Shown in pieces: positions 11,935 through 23,820 of a stretch of DNA of 64,000 nt. Position 1 is the first letter of the stretch. The number at the start of each line of letters is the position of its first letter. Below the pieces are notes generated by a model. That model had not been told where the DNA came from, ran no database searches, and saw only the letters and a list, made by a program, of their open reading frames with translations. This stretch comes from Alternaria dauci (taxonomy: Eukaryota; Ascomycota; Dothideomycetes; Pleosporales; Pleosporaceae). Location: NCBI RefSeq assembly GCF_042100115.1, contig NC_091278.1, positions 2,294,001 through 2,358,000 of the forward strand, in the 5' to 3' direction. A program made the translations under genes and the position numbers.

Positions 11935-13442
11935 CTACCATGAAGGCACCCGCACATGTTCTTCGACCAGCATCTCAGTGCTATTCTCCCGGTGTGTTTC
12001 CTTGCCGGAAACATTGTCCGACCAGTTGTTTTGCGACGCAGGCGTTCTCCAGCCGCTTAGTCTGTTTCCATCGGCACCGTCGACTTCTACGTGGATATCG
12101 GTAACGACTTGGATGTCTCGCGCTCTCTCACTCGAGCCGTTCGAGCGCGTTGTCACATCTAGGACGTAGTCGTCCTTGGTGCGCAGCGCCTTGCTGCCAC
12201 CCCTGCTGCCATATGCTCGGTTCTGTGGTCGAGAGTGCGAGTATACGCTGCGGTGTTTTGACGGGAACGCTTTTGGAAGCCATTTCGTGATTAATGGCCT
12301 AAGCAACGGCAAGCAGGCGCAGATGATACCGACGTTGGATTCTACGGAGCTCCAAGTCGCTGCGGGAGGATTGTCGTAGCTTGCGTCGGCCGAGTTAGAG
12401 ATCGCGACAAGGGATTGTAATCGGAGAATGGAAACTAGGCAAACACTGCAGGGTTGAGTGTTAGTTTAATCACTTTGTAACAGTTGAGAACAGGGGGAGA
12501 TGTGCTGCTCAACTGGTTGCGAGGGGAGCCGGGAAACCAATAAGGCGCGATAATCAAGCCGTTTGTTGTTGCACCATGTAACACATGTGCAACAGCTTGC
12601 ACAACGGCCCGATAGAAACGATAGGATACCAGGGAGGGGTACTTACAATCCACCAATCGCAAAGATCGAGATGAGTCCAATCTTTTGCCTTTTGCCTAGG
12701 TTCAGCTTCCGGATGACCGGGATAGGGAGGAAGATAATCGCGAAATCGGTGAGGATATTGATGGCGGCGTTGGTGAACCAGACGGCGAATTGGTTGAGGC
12801 AAGTGGCCTTGTCATGTGTCCAAAAAGCTCGCACAGGTACACACATAAAGATACTGGAGAAGACCGTCCAGATAGTATAGCCGACGACAACGGCCATCGT
12901 AATCCAGTTTGCGATCTGGAAAGACTTGGTCGGAAAGATACGTCGGTACTGGAGAAGCATCGATGCTTTGGTCAAGCCGAGCGACAGGTAATATACGATA
13001 AGACTGGACCAGAAAGTCTATAGCTTGAGTTTAGTAGAGATCTCGAATGAGCGTTAGGTATAGCATACTCTGAGAAACTTCACCATATCAGCATCATTGA
13101 TGCTGCTGGTGTGCCTGCCCATACCATATTCAGCCTCTACATAATGTTAGTCCCTATCAAGAGCTGTGGTTGAGCGAAGGGGGTATACTGACGGACACCG
13201 ATGCAGATGGTCAGGCCTATGGAGCAGAGCTAGTGGCACATTAGCATGAGTCTACAGAATATGACGTAGAATTTACTTACCATCGCAAGTGCTATGCCCG
13301 CATCTTCGACACCCACGCAGCGGATGATGAAGAAGCGTGTATATAATCGAAGACAGACGGTTATGAGTGCCAAACCAGTGAACACCGTGGTGATCTCAAC
13401 GGCTTGCCTGCCCCTAGGGTTATCAGCTAATGATCCAGCCAT
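11935..13442 (-). CDS. Fungal rhodopsin-domain (SAT4/PTH11-like) integral membrane protein
   Basis: Five exons rebuild a 382-residue protein: 13442-13281, 13229-13193, 13136-13069, 13017-12647 and 12445-11935. All four introns have GT and AG ends, and phases agree throughout. The protein has the seven-membrane-span plan of the fungal Rhodopsin domain: VEITTVFTGLALITVCLRLYTRF, then GVEDAGIALAM, EYGMGRH, LTKASMLLQYRRIF, CLNQFAVWFTNAAINILTDFAIIFLPIP and KIGLISIFAIGGF. A cytosolic tail of about 120 polar residues follows. The family is named for its fold; most members are orphan membrane proteins, some being candidate receptors. The ligand and role are unknown. The second and third exons are very short, so automatic annotation may miss them. 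Confidence 0.88.
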
Positions 13443-16400
13443 GATGTGATAGTGTAGGTCTGATGACGACCAGATAAGGTGAACCAGACTTCTTTTGCGG
13501 GAAACATGTAGTATTTCACAATCTGGTCAGGGTCTCTGAACGAAATTGGTGGTATGCGCATCGCTGATGGCTGTACCTCTAACCGCACTTATGCACGTCC
13601 CCACTTTCCGGACATCCACTGAACATCTGACAGTCGCCAATTGCCCCTCGGGAGCTGGGGTCTGCAGCCCTGTCAGAAAACCTTCGGCATGGCCCTGAGT
13701 CGAAGAAGCGAGAGCCACCAAGTGTGCGAGATCGGTGTCAACACGTTCCGTGAATCCATGTGATGTTCCGGCCCTTCCGGTAGTACAGGGACCCAGTCCA
13801 CGTGGACGACGCAATGAGTGTCAGCCATGGGGGAACGCGTTCAACTTCGACTCTCATTTTTATACGATTATTATGTATGGAATAAACCTGACCCGTTCGT
13901 AGATTGAACGGTTTAAAATGGCGTGTATGGTGTCACCAACCATGTTTTCCGGGTGGAATGTTTCAGCTCAATGCATGTGGCTCCTTCGGCTGCCATCATC
14001 CTTGATGGAAAGATCATGGAATTGCATGTGGGCCAAGAGATCGTGGATGTGATGCCTTCTCGGGACTTAGCCGAAGAGAGAAGGATGCTATGGATTCGGG
14101 GGGATCAATAGCATTTCGGAGGGATGCACGCATGCAGGAACGTGGCGTGGACTGGGCGATGTTGTACAGGAGATGAGAAAACCCTCATTCGCGGAATCGT
14201 GTAAGCGAGGCGTAAAACTCTGTGCGCGCAAAACCACCATCATCCTTGGTGCCTGTTGACCGCAGCTAAACACGCACGGATCGGATGTAGAGATGACCAC
14301 CATGCCTTTGCCCAAATACTACGCACTTTCATGTCGTACGTGTTTTGGTTTCTGACGGCGCATGCTCGCGAACCGTCCAAAAAGGAGCATCCATGTGTCC
14401 AACCACAACAGAAAGCTGGTTGGTACAGGCCCGGGCCGGGTTCCTAGTACTGGCCCATTGAAAATGACAGGACGCTACATCCTCCGTCGCAGCCATTTAG
14501 CCGATCTCACAACGTCGCAACCTGATTGTCTGACTGCCAACGGGCTTGCAGTCTCGCTGCAAACACGTGCAGAGAAGCAAGCCTCCCTGAAAATCTGCAG
14601 ATCAGCCATCGAAAACACGCGTGCAGCGGCTCGATACTACATCAAGACGCCGAGCGAAGGCAAGTGGTGGGAACGCTAGATAATAGGAAAGATCAACCTT
14701 CGCTAGAAGTTGGTGAGCAGAATAACTGTGGCTCTAGCCTCTAGGACATCGGCGGCAGCCTTTAGACCGGCGCGGTAACCCGATCCCGACCTTTCTTCGC
14801 CGCAACTTTGTTGTGGAGATTGCCAACGGCACGGAGCCGAGTGTTCGCACGGGAAGAGCTGTGTATTCGTCGCTGGCTCCTTCACATAGATGAAGCACGG
14901 TACGCATTGCTCGTCTGTGTCATCACATGCTGTTGTTCCCACTTGGAGAAAAAAAAAAACTTACTTCCTTTTCCATCCCGCGGAACAGGGGTTATTTGGT
15001 CCTCCTTTCCTGCACCGCAAGATCTGAATCCGAGGATGATACCGATCAGGAGGGACTTAGCCTCTGCGACATGAGGATCGTCGACAGCGTATCGTTACAA
15101 AAGGGTATGGTATCGTGCGAACAGAGCGCACCTCTTCTCCACAGGACACGATTCGCAGGTGACCCCCAGCGACTGGGCACCACGCGACGCCAAGACGCCA
15201 AGACGCTTTGGTACTGCTCAGAATTTCCACTTGTCGAACATCTGGTCAATCATACCGCATTCGACTCGCATACAGCCCTACACACCATTCAGGCGCCGTC
15301 ATGCTGATCTTCTATCAAAAGTGGGTGAAGCATACGCGCGAAAAGCTGCAAGCTCGACATCCCACATGCCGATTAAGGCAAAGAGGGGTGCGCGTTTTAA
15401 GCACCAAGCTGTCTTCTCGCCTACCGAGCCGTCCCCTTTCCAGGCCAAACATGATCGATCGCAGTTGACACAGTTACATATGCTCGTTGCATTGACATCA
15501 AGGTAGCTGGAAAGTACCGTTTTGTTCCTCATCCCCTGCACTTCAAATTGGCGCTTTGCTGTACGCTTTCAACGATGTAGTTTTCCTTCTTCCGCGCGGC
15601 AACCCATCAGCGATCACACCTTTTCTTGTTGCCGAGGAGCGGAAAAAGCAGCGCGCCACACTCGTAGCACCTCAACTGGCTTGCACCACTGCATGACGCT
15701 GAATCTAAGTTTATTCGACTTTGCTTTTGAGCCACAATCGAACGTCATCGAAGGATCCGAGACGCACCGAACGCTGCACACGTACCGTCGTGCGTACCAG
15801 CAACCGGCGCTTTTCCTTATCAATGGTCGTGCCCAACCCGCCGGGTCCAATTTCGGCATCGCAGGACCCAACACCAAGCCAGAAGCTAGAGACGGTTCGA
15901 ACAGGTCATAAGCGTAGAGTCAGCTAAAAACCACAGGGGTGAAAGGTTCGGTAAGTCGGTGGCTGATCTGTCCAATAGCCGGGCCTCTACCATTGGTGTT
16001 CTACGGTACTCAAGAAACTTACCATCATTCGATCGCTCATCCCTCACTACTTCCGCCAGCTAGTCAAGTAAGCACTATTCCCAAGATGACAACACTACCT
16101 GCGATTGCGAGAGAAGCAATCCCAAGGCCTCGGCACATTTCCAAGAAGCTTATTTTATTCTTGAAGTGGAGTACATTACGTTGCTCGACAGAAACGGCTT
16201 TGTGCTGAGTCAAATTGAGTTAGCAACGCTGCAGTGGTGCGGAAAATCGAGCAGAGTACATACTTGATAGCGTAGGTAAACTGCCCGCCTTCAATGTATC
16301 CAGAACAAAGATACTGTGATGGCAACAAGGTGAAGACCGCTGCATTGAAGAGGCCTAAGGCCAATGCACTATTTGACATAGTTGTATGGAACATGAGTAT

Positions 16401-16488
16401 GTTACCCATATTTTGTCCTCGAGCGACGAACATGTAACTCAATGTCTTGCTAATAGCATACATATTTGGCAATGTAATACGCTCAACG
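13443..16488. other. 3 kb stretch with no supportable gene
   Basis: Open frames on both strands are short and overlap one another. None shows a motif, a splice chain or biased codon use. A poly-A run lies near 14950. It could be decayed repeat or a long non-coding interval. One alternative is a minus-strand 3' exon for the coiled-coil gene at 16176-16517. Confidence 0.45.
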
Positions 16489-17946
16489 TTATTGACGCCA
16501 TCGCCCGGCGGCAGCATCGCTACCCGATACTAACTCTTGGCTTTCGCACCCGATACTCATAACACAACCCCTGAAGGGTGTATCGAAAATCCATCGCAGT
16601 ACATGCGCCACAAAGCAAGCCACCAGCAAGCTTTGGTTTGTAGGAGACCTTGACAACATCGAGAAACAACCATCAACGTCAACGTGTTCAGAGAGCGACG
16701 GCCATGTTGCGGTCGCGGTGGCAAAGACTAACCGGAAGTTTGGGAGAGACTGATCGTCACAGAGGGCCATGTCCGGCGTCTCATAAGCTCGTGGTGACAG
16801 CATCTCGATCGGCGCCTTCATAACTTTGTTCCAATGCGCACCCGTGTCTTCTGCGTTGTATTCGATCGGCCATTGTTTGGTGCGGGGGAGGAGTCCGGAC
16901 CTGCCAACTTCTTCATTATCCCTCCTCAGGCGCAGGTTCTCCTCCTCAACCTTCTTGATACGGCTCTCATAACACTCTTTTTTGAAACTCAGTTCTTCTC
17001 GAAAGAGCTGTTTGTCGGCCTCGTGTTGCTCGAGGAGTATCTTACGTTCTGTCTCGTAGCCAGCCTTGATTAGTTCCACCTCCTTTTTCAGCCATTCGAT
17101 CTCTTCCTCTGCAGTAATATTGGCCCTCGTCTTTGCGGCCTTCAGTTCCTTCTCCATGATCTCTAGTTTCCGAACCCATTCCCTGATGCGGGCGTGCCCC
17201 GGTACGGTCATCTCTCTTGTCATCCTCGACATATTGTCTTTTATGGATTCGAAATTTGTTTGGATATCCTGCCACCCGTCGATCTGTTGATGCGCGACCA
17301 TCGGCTGCTTCGTTGGCTTGGCCGAATCTTGTGTTGGACTTTCTGAGTGCCTGCGCTTTCCCAGCGTCTGTGATTCCAGGTTGGTTGAAGAGGTTTTCCC
17401 GCTCATATGGGTCGCCTTCTCGCTTGTATCGAGAGTATCTTTGGCTTGGTGGTCGGCAGGATTGGAAGCCTCAGGCTGTGCACGCGAGGTAGAGCGAGTA
17501 GCATAATTGCCGAGAGGTGGACGTGAGATCTGTGAATACGGGAGTATTAGTGCGATACATTCACTGATGAATGTTCCCGGGAGTAGTACCTTTTTTGAAC
17601 TCTGCGGATTATCATCGCCTTTCGTCACGGAATTTTCGTTGACAACCTGACTGATGAAGGATGAAACAAGTTCCGGGCTGAGGGTGATAAGGTTCAGCTG
17701 GGATACAACCTGTAACGCAATGAACGACTGTTCAAGAAACATTTTAGGATGCTTTTTTCGTAGTTGATTCACCTTCTCGCGCGTGAACAGTTTTTTGAGT
17801 CGTTCTGAGGTGCGGGAAAAGTCGACATGCTTGAGTAGCTTGGATACCGTTTCAAAATCGAAGCCGTGAATTCGATTGCAGATGTCAATGCATGCAACAC
17901 AGAGCAGACGCAATTCAAGTGTCCAGTGTTCTGAATTTGGCGACAT
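16489..17946 (-). CDS. Coiled-coil protein of unknown function
   Basis: An open frame of 485 residues. Residues 1-110 are helical and compact. A Ser/Thr/Pro-rich stretch follows (about 135-215). A long coiled coil (about 255-350) is rich in Glu, Lys and Leu heptads, with repeated EEEIEWLKKEVELI-type segments. A C-terminal globular part follows. A 60-base segment near 17530-17590, beginning GTACTA and ending CACAG, could be an in-frame intron whose removal would delete 20 residues. The C-terminus is uncertain: a second frame at 16176-16517 encodes a hydrophobic, protein-like segment (LPNMYAISKTLSYMFVARGQ) and may be the true last exon. I do not recognise the family. Confidence 0.6.
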   Translation of the reverse strand: MSPNSEHWTLELRLLCVACIDICNRIHGFDFETVSKLLKHVDFSRTSERLKKLFTREKVNQLRKKHPKMFLEQSFIALQVVSQLNLITLSPELVSSFISQVVNENSVTKGDDNPQSSKKVLLPGTFISECIALILPYSQISRPPLGNYATRSTSRAQPEASNPADHQAKDTLDTSEKATHMSGKTSSTNLESQTLGKRRHSESPTQDSAKPTKQPMVAHQQIDGWQDIQTNFESIKDNMSRMTREMTVPGHARIREWVRKLEIMEKELKAAKTRANITAEEEIEWLKKEVELIKAGYETERKILLEQHEADKQLFREELSFKKECYESRIKKVEEENLRLRRDNEEVGRSGLLPRTKQWPIEYNAEDTGAHWNKVMKAPIEMLSPRAYETPDMALCDDQSLPNFRLVFATATATWPSLSEHVDVDGCFSMLSRSPTNQSLLVACFVAHVLRWIFDTPFRGCVMSIGCESQELVSGSDAAAGRWRQ

Positions 17947-18397
17947 GTCGGGCGGTTCAATCCCAGGAAGAGAGTGGTGGTAATTCCGATAAGTTTATGG
18001 AAAGGATAAAGTACAGGATGGCTTGCAGACCGAATTTTGAGGAAGTGCTCTATGAGGAGATGTTGGGTGTTTCGCACGCGTGTTGTTTGCGCATCTGGTC
18101 GCCCTGTCGTTTTCTCGCCTGCATACTCTGGCAACCCACTAACCCGCATCCCCGTCCAATCAAAGAGAGATATCATCAGCCTGTCTTACAATGTGTTACC
18201 ATATTGTTTTCATCGTTTCCTCACCGCTCTCTACTTGTACGCGCTTGTCCAGGGTGATCCCCCGTGGCCAGCGAGCGACCTGTATCTAAGGTGGTTTTCC
18301 TGCATTTATACCTAGGTAGTTCCTATCTTGCGCGCCCCAGCACAGCTAGTGTATCTTTAAAATTCCATAGCACAGATAACACCATAAACAGTCGCCC
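17947..18397. other. Divergent intergenic region
   Basis: This 451-base interval separates the minus-strand coiled-coil gene from the plus-strand Hsp70-like pseudogene. It should hold the promoters of both. No further gene is visible. Confidence 0.45.
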
Positions 18398-20700
18398 ATG
18401 ACAAGCCAACTAAGGTCAAGAACGATTCCATGTACAGCATCCGATGCTGGCGATTCCAGTCGGCCTAAGAGACGACGGAAGCGACGTTACGACGCCATCG
18501 ACGATAACGATCACGGCCGCTTCTACGATCTGGATGCCCTTTTCTCCCCAAATGAGTCCGATTCAGTGCCGGGTCCTCGTATACGCAAGATATATTCCTT
18601 AGATTTTGGAACGACATACGCTACTGCGGCAAGGGTAGTGCTAAGAGACGGAAAATCTGGCAAGGAAATCGACTCGCATGATATACACTACATCTCAGAA
18701 TATTAAAGCGAGGTAAATTCGTCGAGCTCAAGTAACAACATAGCTCCATGTCTGTTGTACTATCCCAATGACGAAAACCAAGCACTGAAATGGGGATGGG
18801 AAGTCCACGGCAAGCTCCATGATCGAGACGAACCCATACACCACTATCCCGATGACGTCCTCGGTGCCTTCAAGTTGCTGTATGACGGCAACGATTGCAC
18901 AATACAATGGATAGAAGGACTTCAGGGACAACTGGACCAGCTGAAAAAGAACAAGCGCATCACAAAGGAAGATGATGTGTTCGAGAATTTTCTGGTTCAC
19001 TGGTTTGGACATATAAGAGAGAAATGCAAAGAAGACACAGTGGATAGACCGGAGTTCGTTGTGTGCGTGCCTAGCGCATGGAGCGTGAGCAGCAGTGACC
19101 GTTGGGTCAAGTCGTTCCAACGAGCAATACAGAAGCTGTGGCCTGCACACAGTCCAACATACCCGCCTAGGATTTACACAATTGCTGAGCCTGCTGCTGC
19201 GGCGTCATATTACCTGTGGAATCATCGTCACATACCTCGCGTAAGCATACCCTCGAGTCTTTGCTTGAAGGTCGCTAACGGAGTCAGATTGGTGACTTCA
19301 TCATTGTTATTGATGGAGGAGGTGGTACAATCAAGGTAATCACTTACGAGAAGACCATGAAATGTTACAGATCGGTCGGCAACCCTAGTTGTAAGTGCGT
19401 CTATCGAACTTGTTGAAAGCCTTACTCACTGACCAAGCGCTTACTTGCGGTGGAAATTCTGTCAACGAAGCTCTTCGCAGGGTAGCGATTGAAAATATAG
19501 AGTCCCAGAGGCTAGCCCTAGAAGGCCCTGGTAAACCTACCATCGAGATCATTGTGGAAGCGGACGTCATTCGTGAATATGAGCTTAACGGAAAGCGGCT
19601 CAACCCGGGCTGGAATTTCGAAGAAGCGTACCCGTTCAAGGTCGGGGGTCTGACGCCTGATCATACAAGAGGTATTGGACTACATAAGTTAACAATCACT
19701 AAGTCAGCCTCCCATCCAATCGGTAAGTCCTTGCGTGCATACTGACAGTTCTAAGAGAAGAATGGGGGGAGATTTGGAGACCTTCACTAGATGATCTCGA
19801 AGAGCTACTCGGAGAGCAATATGCCCAGATCAAATGAGAGGAGAATGAATCAAAGATCCGTGACGTTGCATGGGTCGGGCAATTCTGCAACTCCACGCTC
19901 TTCCGCAGTCGAGGTAAAAGAGTCATAGCTGGTTGGTCAAGTTCACAGATCAGACATCTCCATGAACCCGCCTATTCGTAAGTGGCTTCACCCATATCCC
20001 CAGATTCAGCCTTCAATACTGACATACTAATAGCCATCAAGCTGTCGCGGGAGGCGGCATTCTCGGATATTTGCACCAGGACGAAATATATTCCACAACA
20101 CTACGTGCAAGTCTCGCGTATATATGCGATATACCAAGACCGTAGGATAATGGGAATTAACGCCAAGAGACACTCCGTCAGGTGGCTGGGGATTCCAAGT
20201 GGGAGTTCTGTCAATATGTCAAGTTTGTCAAAGGAAAGGACGGAAAACACTACGCTGTGCAACGTCTTCAGTGGTTCGCTCAAGCAGGAGACGAGTTCAC
20301 CAAGCCGTTCACGTACACCTCGTACCACCTGTTCCCAGTCAAAAACCTCCAGAACCCGTGGTATTTCTCTGAGGGTCTTTGGTACTCGCCATCGAATGGC
20401 AAGAAAAGTGGCTATAGTACCGAAAATCACTGGAACAAGGATGCTATCTTTTATGGCAAGTTTGTAGCCCTAACGGACAGCCTGAAAGACTACAAAGAAC
20501 ATCTACTTATTGTCGAAAAAGGAAGGAACTCGCACTATGAGGTTTGTTTGGAAGTGTCTGTGAAACCTTTGAATGGATTTCGGCACGAATTCAGGATCAG
20601 AGCGGAGTGGGTCCCGGGAAAAAAGTTAAAGGGAGAAATGAAGGAGGTGTGGGGCACAGACATGAATGCTGCGTGCGTCTTTGAGCTAACGGCTCGTTGA
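18398..20700 (+). pseudogene. Hsp70-like (HSPA12-type) ATPase gene with four in-frame stops
   Basis: The actin-like ATPase fold is clear. A basic N-terminus (RPKRRRKRR) is followed by LDFGTTYATAA, the phosphate-1 loop of Hsp70-type ATPases. Then come YYPNDENQALKWGWEV, VVCVPSAWS, IAEPAAAASYYL, VIDGGGGTIKVITY (phosphate-2 loop) and, near the end, AVAGGGILGYL (adenosine-site glycines). Introns at about 19240-19286, 19393-19438, 19722-19757 and 19980-20034 keep the frame. The frame that carries these motifs is nevertheless broken by TAA at 18704-18706, TGA at 19835-19837, and TAG and TAA near 20142 and 20157. No reasonable intron removes them. The C-terminal 170 residues (20182-20700) remain a clean open frame. 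Such proteins are common and variable in filamentous fungi. This copy looks inactivated, unless the sequence is in error. Confidence 0.75.
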
Positions 20701-21449
20701 GGTGGCGTGTTTGCAGGCTGGAGCAATACTGCTGGTTTCTACATCAGCGTAACGATATTTCAGATTATTTCCATATCCTCACATTTGAATGAAACATATA
20801 TAAGATGTGGTGAGGTTTACTCTGAAAGCTTTGTGAAGTCAAGGCTGCTGGTGAACGTTTTTCCACTGGAGGGATGAAGTGGCGGTGCAGCCTTCGCTAA
20901 CCATCTTTGGTTAGCACGCGCCACACAGATTTGGCTCGCTGGCTGTATACAGTCAAAGGGTAAACAAAGCATGTTGAACAGGATGCAAACAAGCATTTGG
21001 AAGGCTGATCTATGCCTGATGTTCACTACAACACATTGTCACCTGCGGAGAGTATATGGACAGATCAGTGCTTGAGCATTGTGAACGATATGGCATGTTG
21101 CAATTACGGTCATGACGAATGAGACAACCATGTCATTGAAGAATACTGCTTGTTTCACCGATCTATCACCAGTGTCTGCACCTAACCAGCTGAATCAAAA
21201 GATCCAGACCGTACATTTGTAGTTTTCCTTTGCGAAGCTAACACCGTCGAAATGACCTTGAGTGAAGGATAACAGTAAATGCCCTTGCATTCATCGTAAT
21301 TTCGATCTAGCTCGGAGGTTGCAACAATCATCCAGGCGTTCACTGGTCACACTCGCTTCATCTTCCGCTTCTTACAGAGCCTGCCTTGGTAGAAATACTG
21401 CGCGACTTGACCAAACATTGATTCTGTAGGCAAGTCCTTCAACCCAACC
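20701..21449. other. Intergenic, nothing identified
   Basis: This is an AT-richer interval between the Hsp70-like pseudogene and the metalloprotease gene. Only one 69-codon minus-strand frame is present, and it has no features. Confidence 0.45.
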
Positions 21450-22049
21450 ATGTACCACTACCTCACCCACCTGTCTTACCAGCGCGGTCTAGACGGCTGT
21501 TTCCCCTGCTACACAACTCTAGACCACCTTCCCGACCAAGCCCACGCCCTCTACCTACTACGGCGTTGTGCCTACATCCTTGCGCCCCTCATGCGCCGCC
21601 ACAATTGGTCCGTCCCCATACTGCATGAGCTCTCTCCTTACTCCTCCTGCCACGGTAAATGCTACACTGCGAGAAAAACGACCAGATACGGATCCAGCAA
21701 AACTACTGAGACTATCGCCTTGTACATAGAATTGCGATTACGTGAAGATGATGATCCAAGTTGTTTCATCGCTATGCATCATTTGATGAGAACGATGTTG
21801 CACGAGCTAGCGCATCTGGTGTATAAGCGTCATTTTGTAGGGTTTTACATGTTCAATGCGCAATTGCTGAGCGAACTTGTTAGGGACGTTGAGAAGGGGG
21901 AATTAAGGAAGCGTGTAAGTTGGAAGAATGTCCCTGAGAAAATTGCAGCAACGGACGAGATCGTTTGTACAATGAAGGACGAACTGAAAGAAAGTCTTCT
22001 GAGGATAGTTGGTGGCGGGAAAAAAGGCCGATATAGGTTCGGAGAGTGA
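21450..22049 (+). CDS. WLM-domain (Wss1-like) zinc metalloprotease
   Basis: A compact 199-residue protein with the zinc-binding signature of WLM peptidases. HELAHLVYKRH places His118, Glu119, His122 and His128 in the HExxHxxxxxH spacing. It is followed by the FY and LLSEL elements that usually follow (residues 132-143). Upstream residues, including PILHELSP and the strand IALYIELRLR, fit the family. The WLM family includes Wss1 and relatives of Spartan, which cut proteins cross-linked to DNA. This copy lacks the C-terminal SIM and Cdc48-binding tail of Wss1, so its role is open. It appears as a single exon with an ATG in a reasonable context. Confidence 0.8.
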   Translation: MYHYLTHLSYQRGLDGCFPCYTTLDHLPDQAHALYLLRRCAYILAPLMRRHNWSVPILHELSPYSSCHGKCYTARKTTRYGSSKTTETIALYIELRLREDDDPSCFIAMHHLMRTMLHELAHLVYKRHFVGFYMFNAQLLSELVRDVEKGELRKRVSWKNVPEKIAATDEIVCTMKDELKESLLRIVGGGKKGRYRFGE

Positions 22050-22211
22050 TAAGTGTTGCACGATCTGTCTCTGGATATAGAGGTTTATTCTACAAGGGCG
22101 ATGTTGTCAGCATAGACAGTAGTTCCAATCCGTGATCGGGTGAGGGGGATTGACTAAGAAGAAATCACACGCAGTAGATGAATACCTAAATACCTGAATA
22201 ACTTTGAAACA

Positions 22212-22883
22212 TTACGTCTTTTCTTGGTCTATAGATACCTCGTGGAGCGAACTGACCATTGAGAAAAGACCGCTGGGTGGCTCATCAGTATCGAATCGCT
22301 TGATCGTGAATGCCACCGACTCAACGACTGTGTACCTGACCATCGCGTGCACAGTTTTCGGCGACCATCCTAATTTCTGCCATCCCAAGATCGCCCATAT
22401 GGATCCTTCCAGCCAACTGTTGACCACGGCATCGGCACTGATGCCTATTTGGTATGTCTGTCCGTCTTTGAACCCAGCGAACCTCATCCATCTCAAGTGC
22501 GAAGTGTCCATCGTAGAGCTCGTCTTCTCTTGCTCTTTAGCGTTCCAAGGCACAAAGCCTGATTCAATGATATGTGGTTGTCCTGGGTACAGCGTAACGT
22601 AGTTACGTCGAGTAGCCCATGATATTCTGCCTTTGCTTTGGAAGGTGCATATATCGATCGTATTACGTGGCACGAGCTGCCCGGTCTCAATATCGGTGAA
22701 CGTAAGCCCAGGAGCATTAAGGATCTTGCCGTCGAAGAGACTGGTGTCCCTTTTGTACATAGTAATCGGTTTGTCGTGACGAAGTGTAAGACCGAGCCGG
22801 ATGCTCAATTTGGTCGAGCCGTCGATATCGAAAACGGCAGGCGAAGCAGTGATTACGACGTCGATGGCGGGCAGAGAAGCCAT
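22212..22883 (-). CDS. Conserved-looking protein of unknown function, 223 residues
   Basis: A single-exon frame with good codon character. It is beta-rich, without a signal peptide or membrane segment. Visible landmarks are the opening MASLPAIDVVITASPAVFD, the repeated threonines in LGLTLRHDKPITMYKRDTSLFDG, and RWMRFAGFKDGQTYQIGISA in the second half. The alternating hydrophobic pattern suggests an immunoglobulin-like or arrestin-like beta sandwich, but that is a guess. I do not recognise the family. Confidence 0.6.
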   Translation of the reverse strand: MASLPAIDVVITASPAVFDIDGSTKLSIRLGLTLRHDKPITMYKRDTSLFDGKILNAPGLTFTDIETGQLVPRNTIDICTFQSKGRISWATRRNYVTLYPGQPHIIESGFVPWNAKEQEKTSSTMDTSHLRWMRFAGFKDGQTYQIGISADAVVNSWLEGSIWAILGWQKLGWSPKTVHAMVRYTVVESVAFTIKRFDTDEPPSGLFSMVSSLHEVSIDQEKT

Positions 22884-23820
22884 AATATCTTGAGGAATTT
22901 GTCTGATGTGTGAATAGCAAAGTTCTTAATGCGCTCGGATACACTCATCAGGTTATAGAGGTAGAGGATGGGGTGCGGAAAGCTGTTGCCTTGACGCGTC
23001 GCGTCGCGTCTTGCATGCACCCTCGTCTCCGTTCCAGACGATGGGTCAGTATCATTACAGATGGTTTTACAAGTGCCTGCGTGAATGCATAGGCAATACT
23101 GTCGGTCATGTTGATTGCGGTAGCTGATGGCGACCAATGTAGTTGCGAAGGGTTTACGGAGATACCTGCCAAGTGATGTCATGACACCTCAGCCCATCCG
23201 TATTGGGCGTTAGCGTGCCCACGAGCCGTTAACGAAGGCGTACTGCTACACATCGACTTCTTCAGCGCCACCATGAATTCGTACATTGCATATGTATACC
23301 GACGACATCAGTCTTGCAGACACTACAATGGCAAGGTACAGACACTCTCGGATACTAACAAGACGAGAATGCAACACTCACACAAGGACAACGCAGTCCA
23401 TGGAGCCTACAGGAATCGCACCAAATAAGATCGTCGACCTCAAAAGACTGAGTGAAGGTAAAAAGACTAAAGCTTCCAAAATCCTCCAATCCTATTGTCT
23501 GTTTCGATGAACTGGATCACAATGAGACGCTTTTGCGTCTTCATCTTGGCTGGACAATACCAACTCCCAGCCTTCACCACCCGAGAAGAAAGTTGACATG
23601 CAAAAATATCGTCTTCACCTTGAGATAATAGCAGCTTATTGAGGATGAGCAGCAGCCGTCAGCAGCAGGACTCATATATAACCAGCTCATCCCCCGGCAG
23701 ACTCTATCTTCAGACACCCAGCTTCCCACATCTACTTCCTACAACTTTCTAATTCTACCATCATACACTTTGACATATACTTCATACCCATTTTCTTCTT
23801 TCTACAATCTTCACGGCACC
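22884..23820. other. Divergent intergenic region with a TATA-type promoter
   Basis: The region lies between the minus-strand gene starting at 22883 and the plus-strand gene starting at 23821. A TATA box is present at 23675-23681. It is followed by a CT-rich leader that runs into the ATG. Confidence 0.5.
23675..23681 (+). promoter_or_regulatory. TATA box of the 23821 gene
   Basis: TATATAA lies 140 bases before the ATG at 23821. The pyrimidine-rich leader between them (CTTC, TCTA and CTTCCC runs) is typical of fungal core promoters. Confidence 0.55.

Noticed and set aside
15880..15920. GGTTCGAA box as a tRNA B box
   Set aside because: No A box or foldable cloverleaf at the right distance. The same holds for a similar box near 48490.
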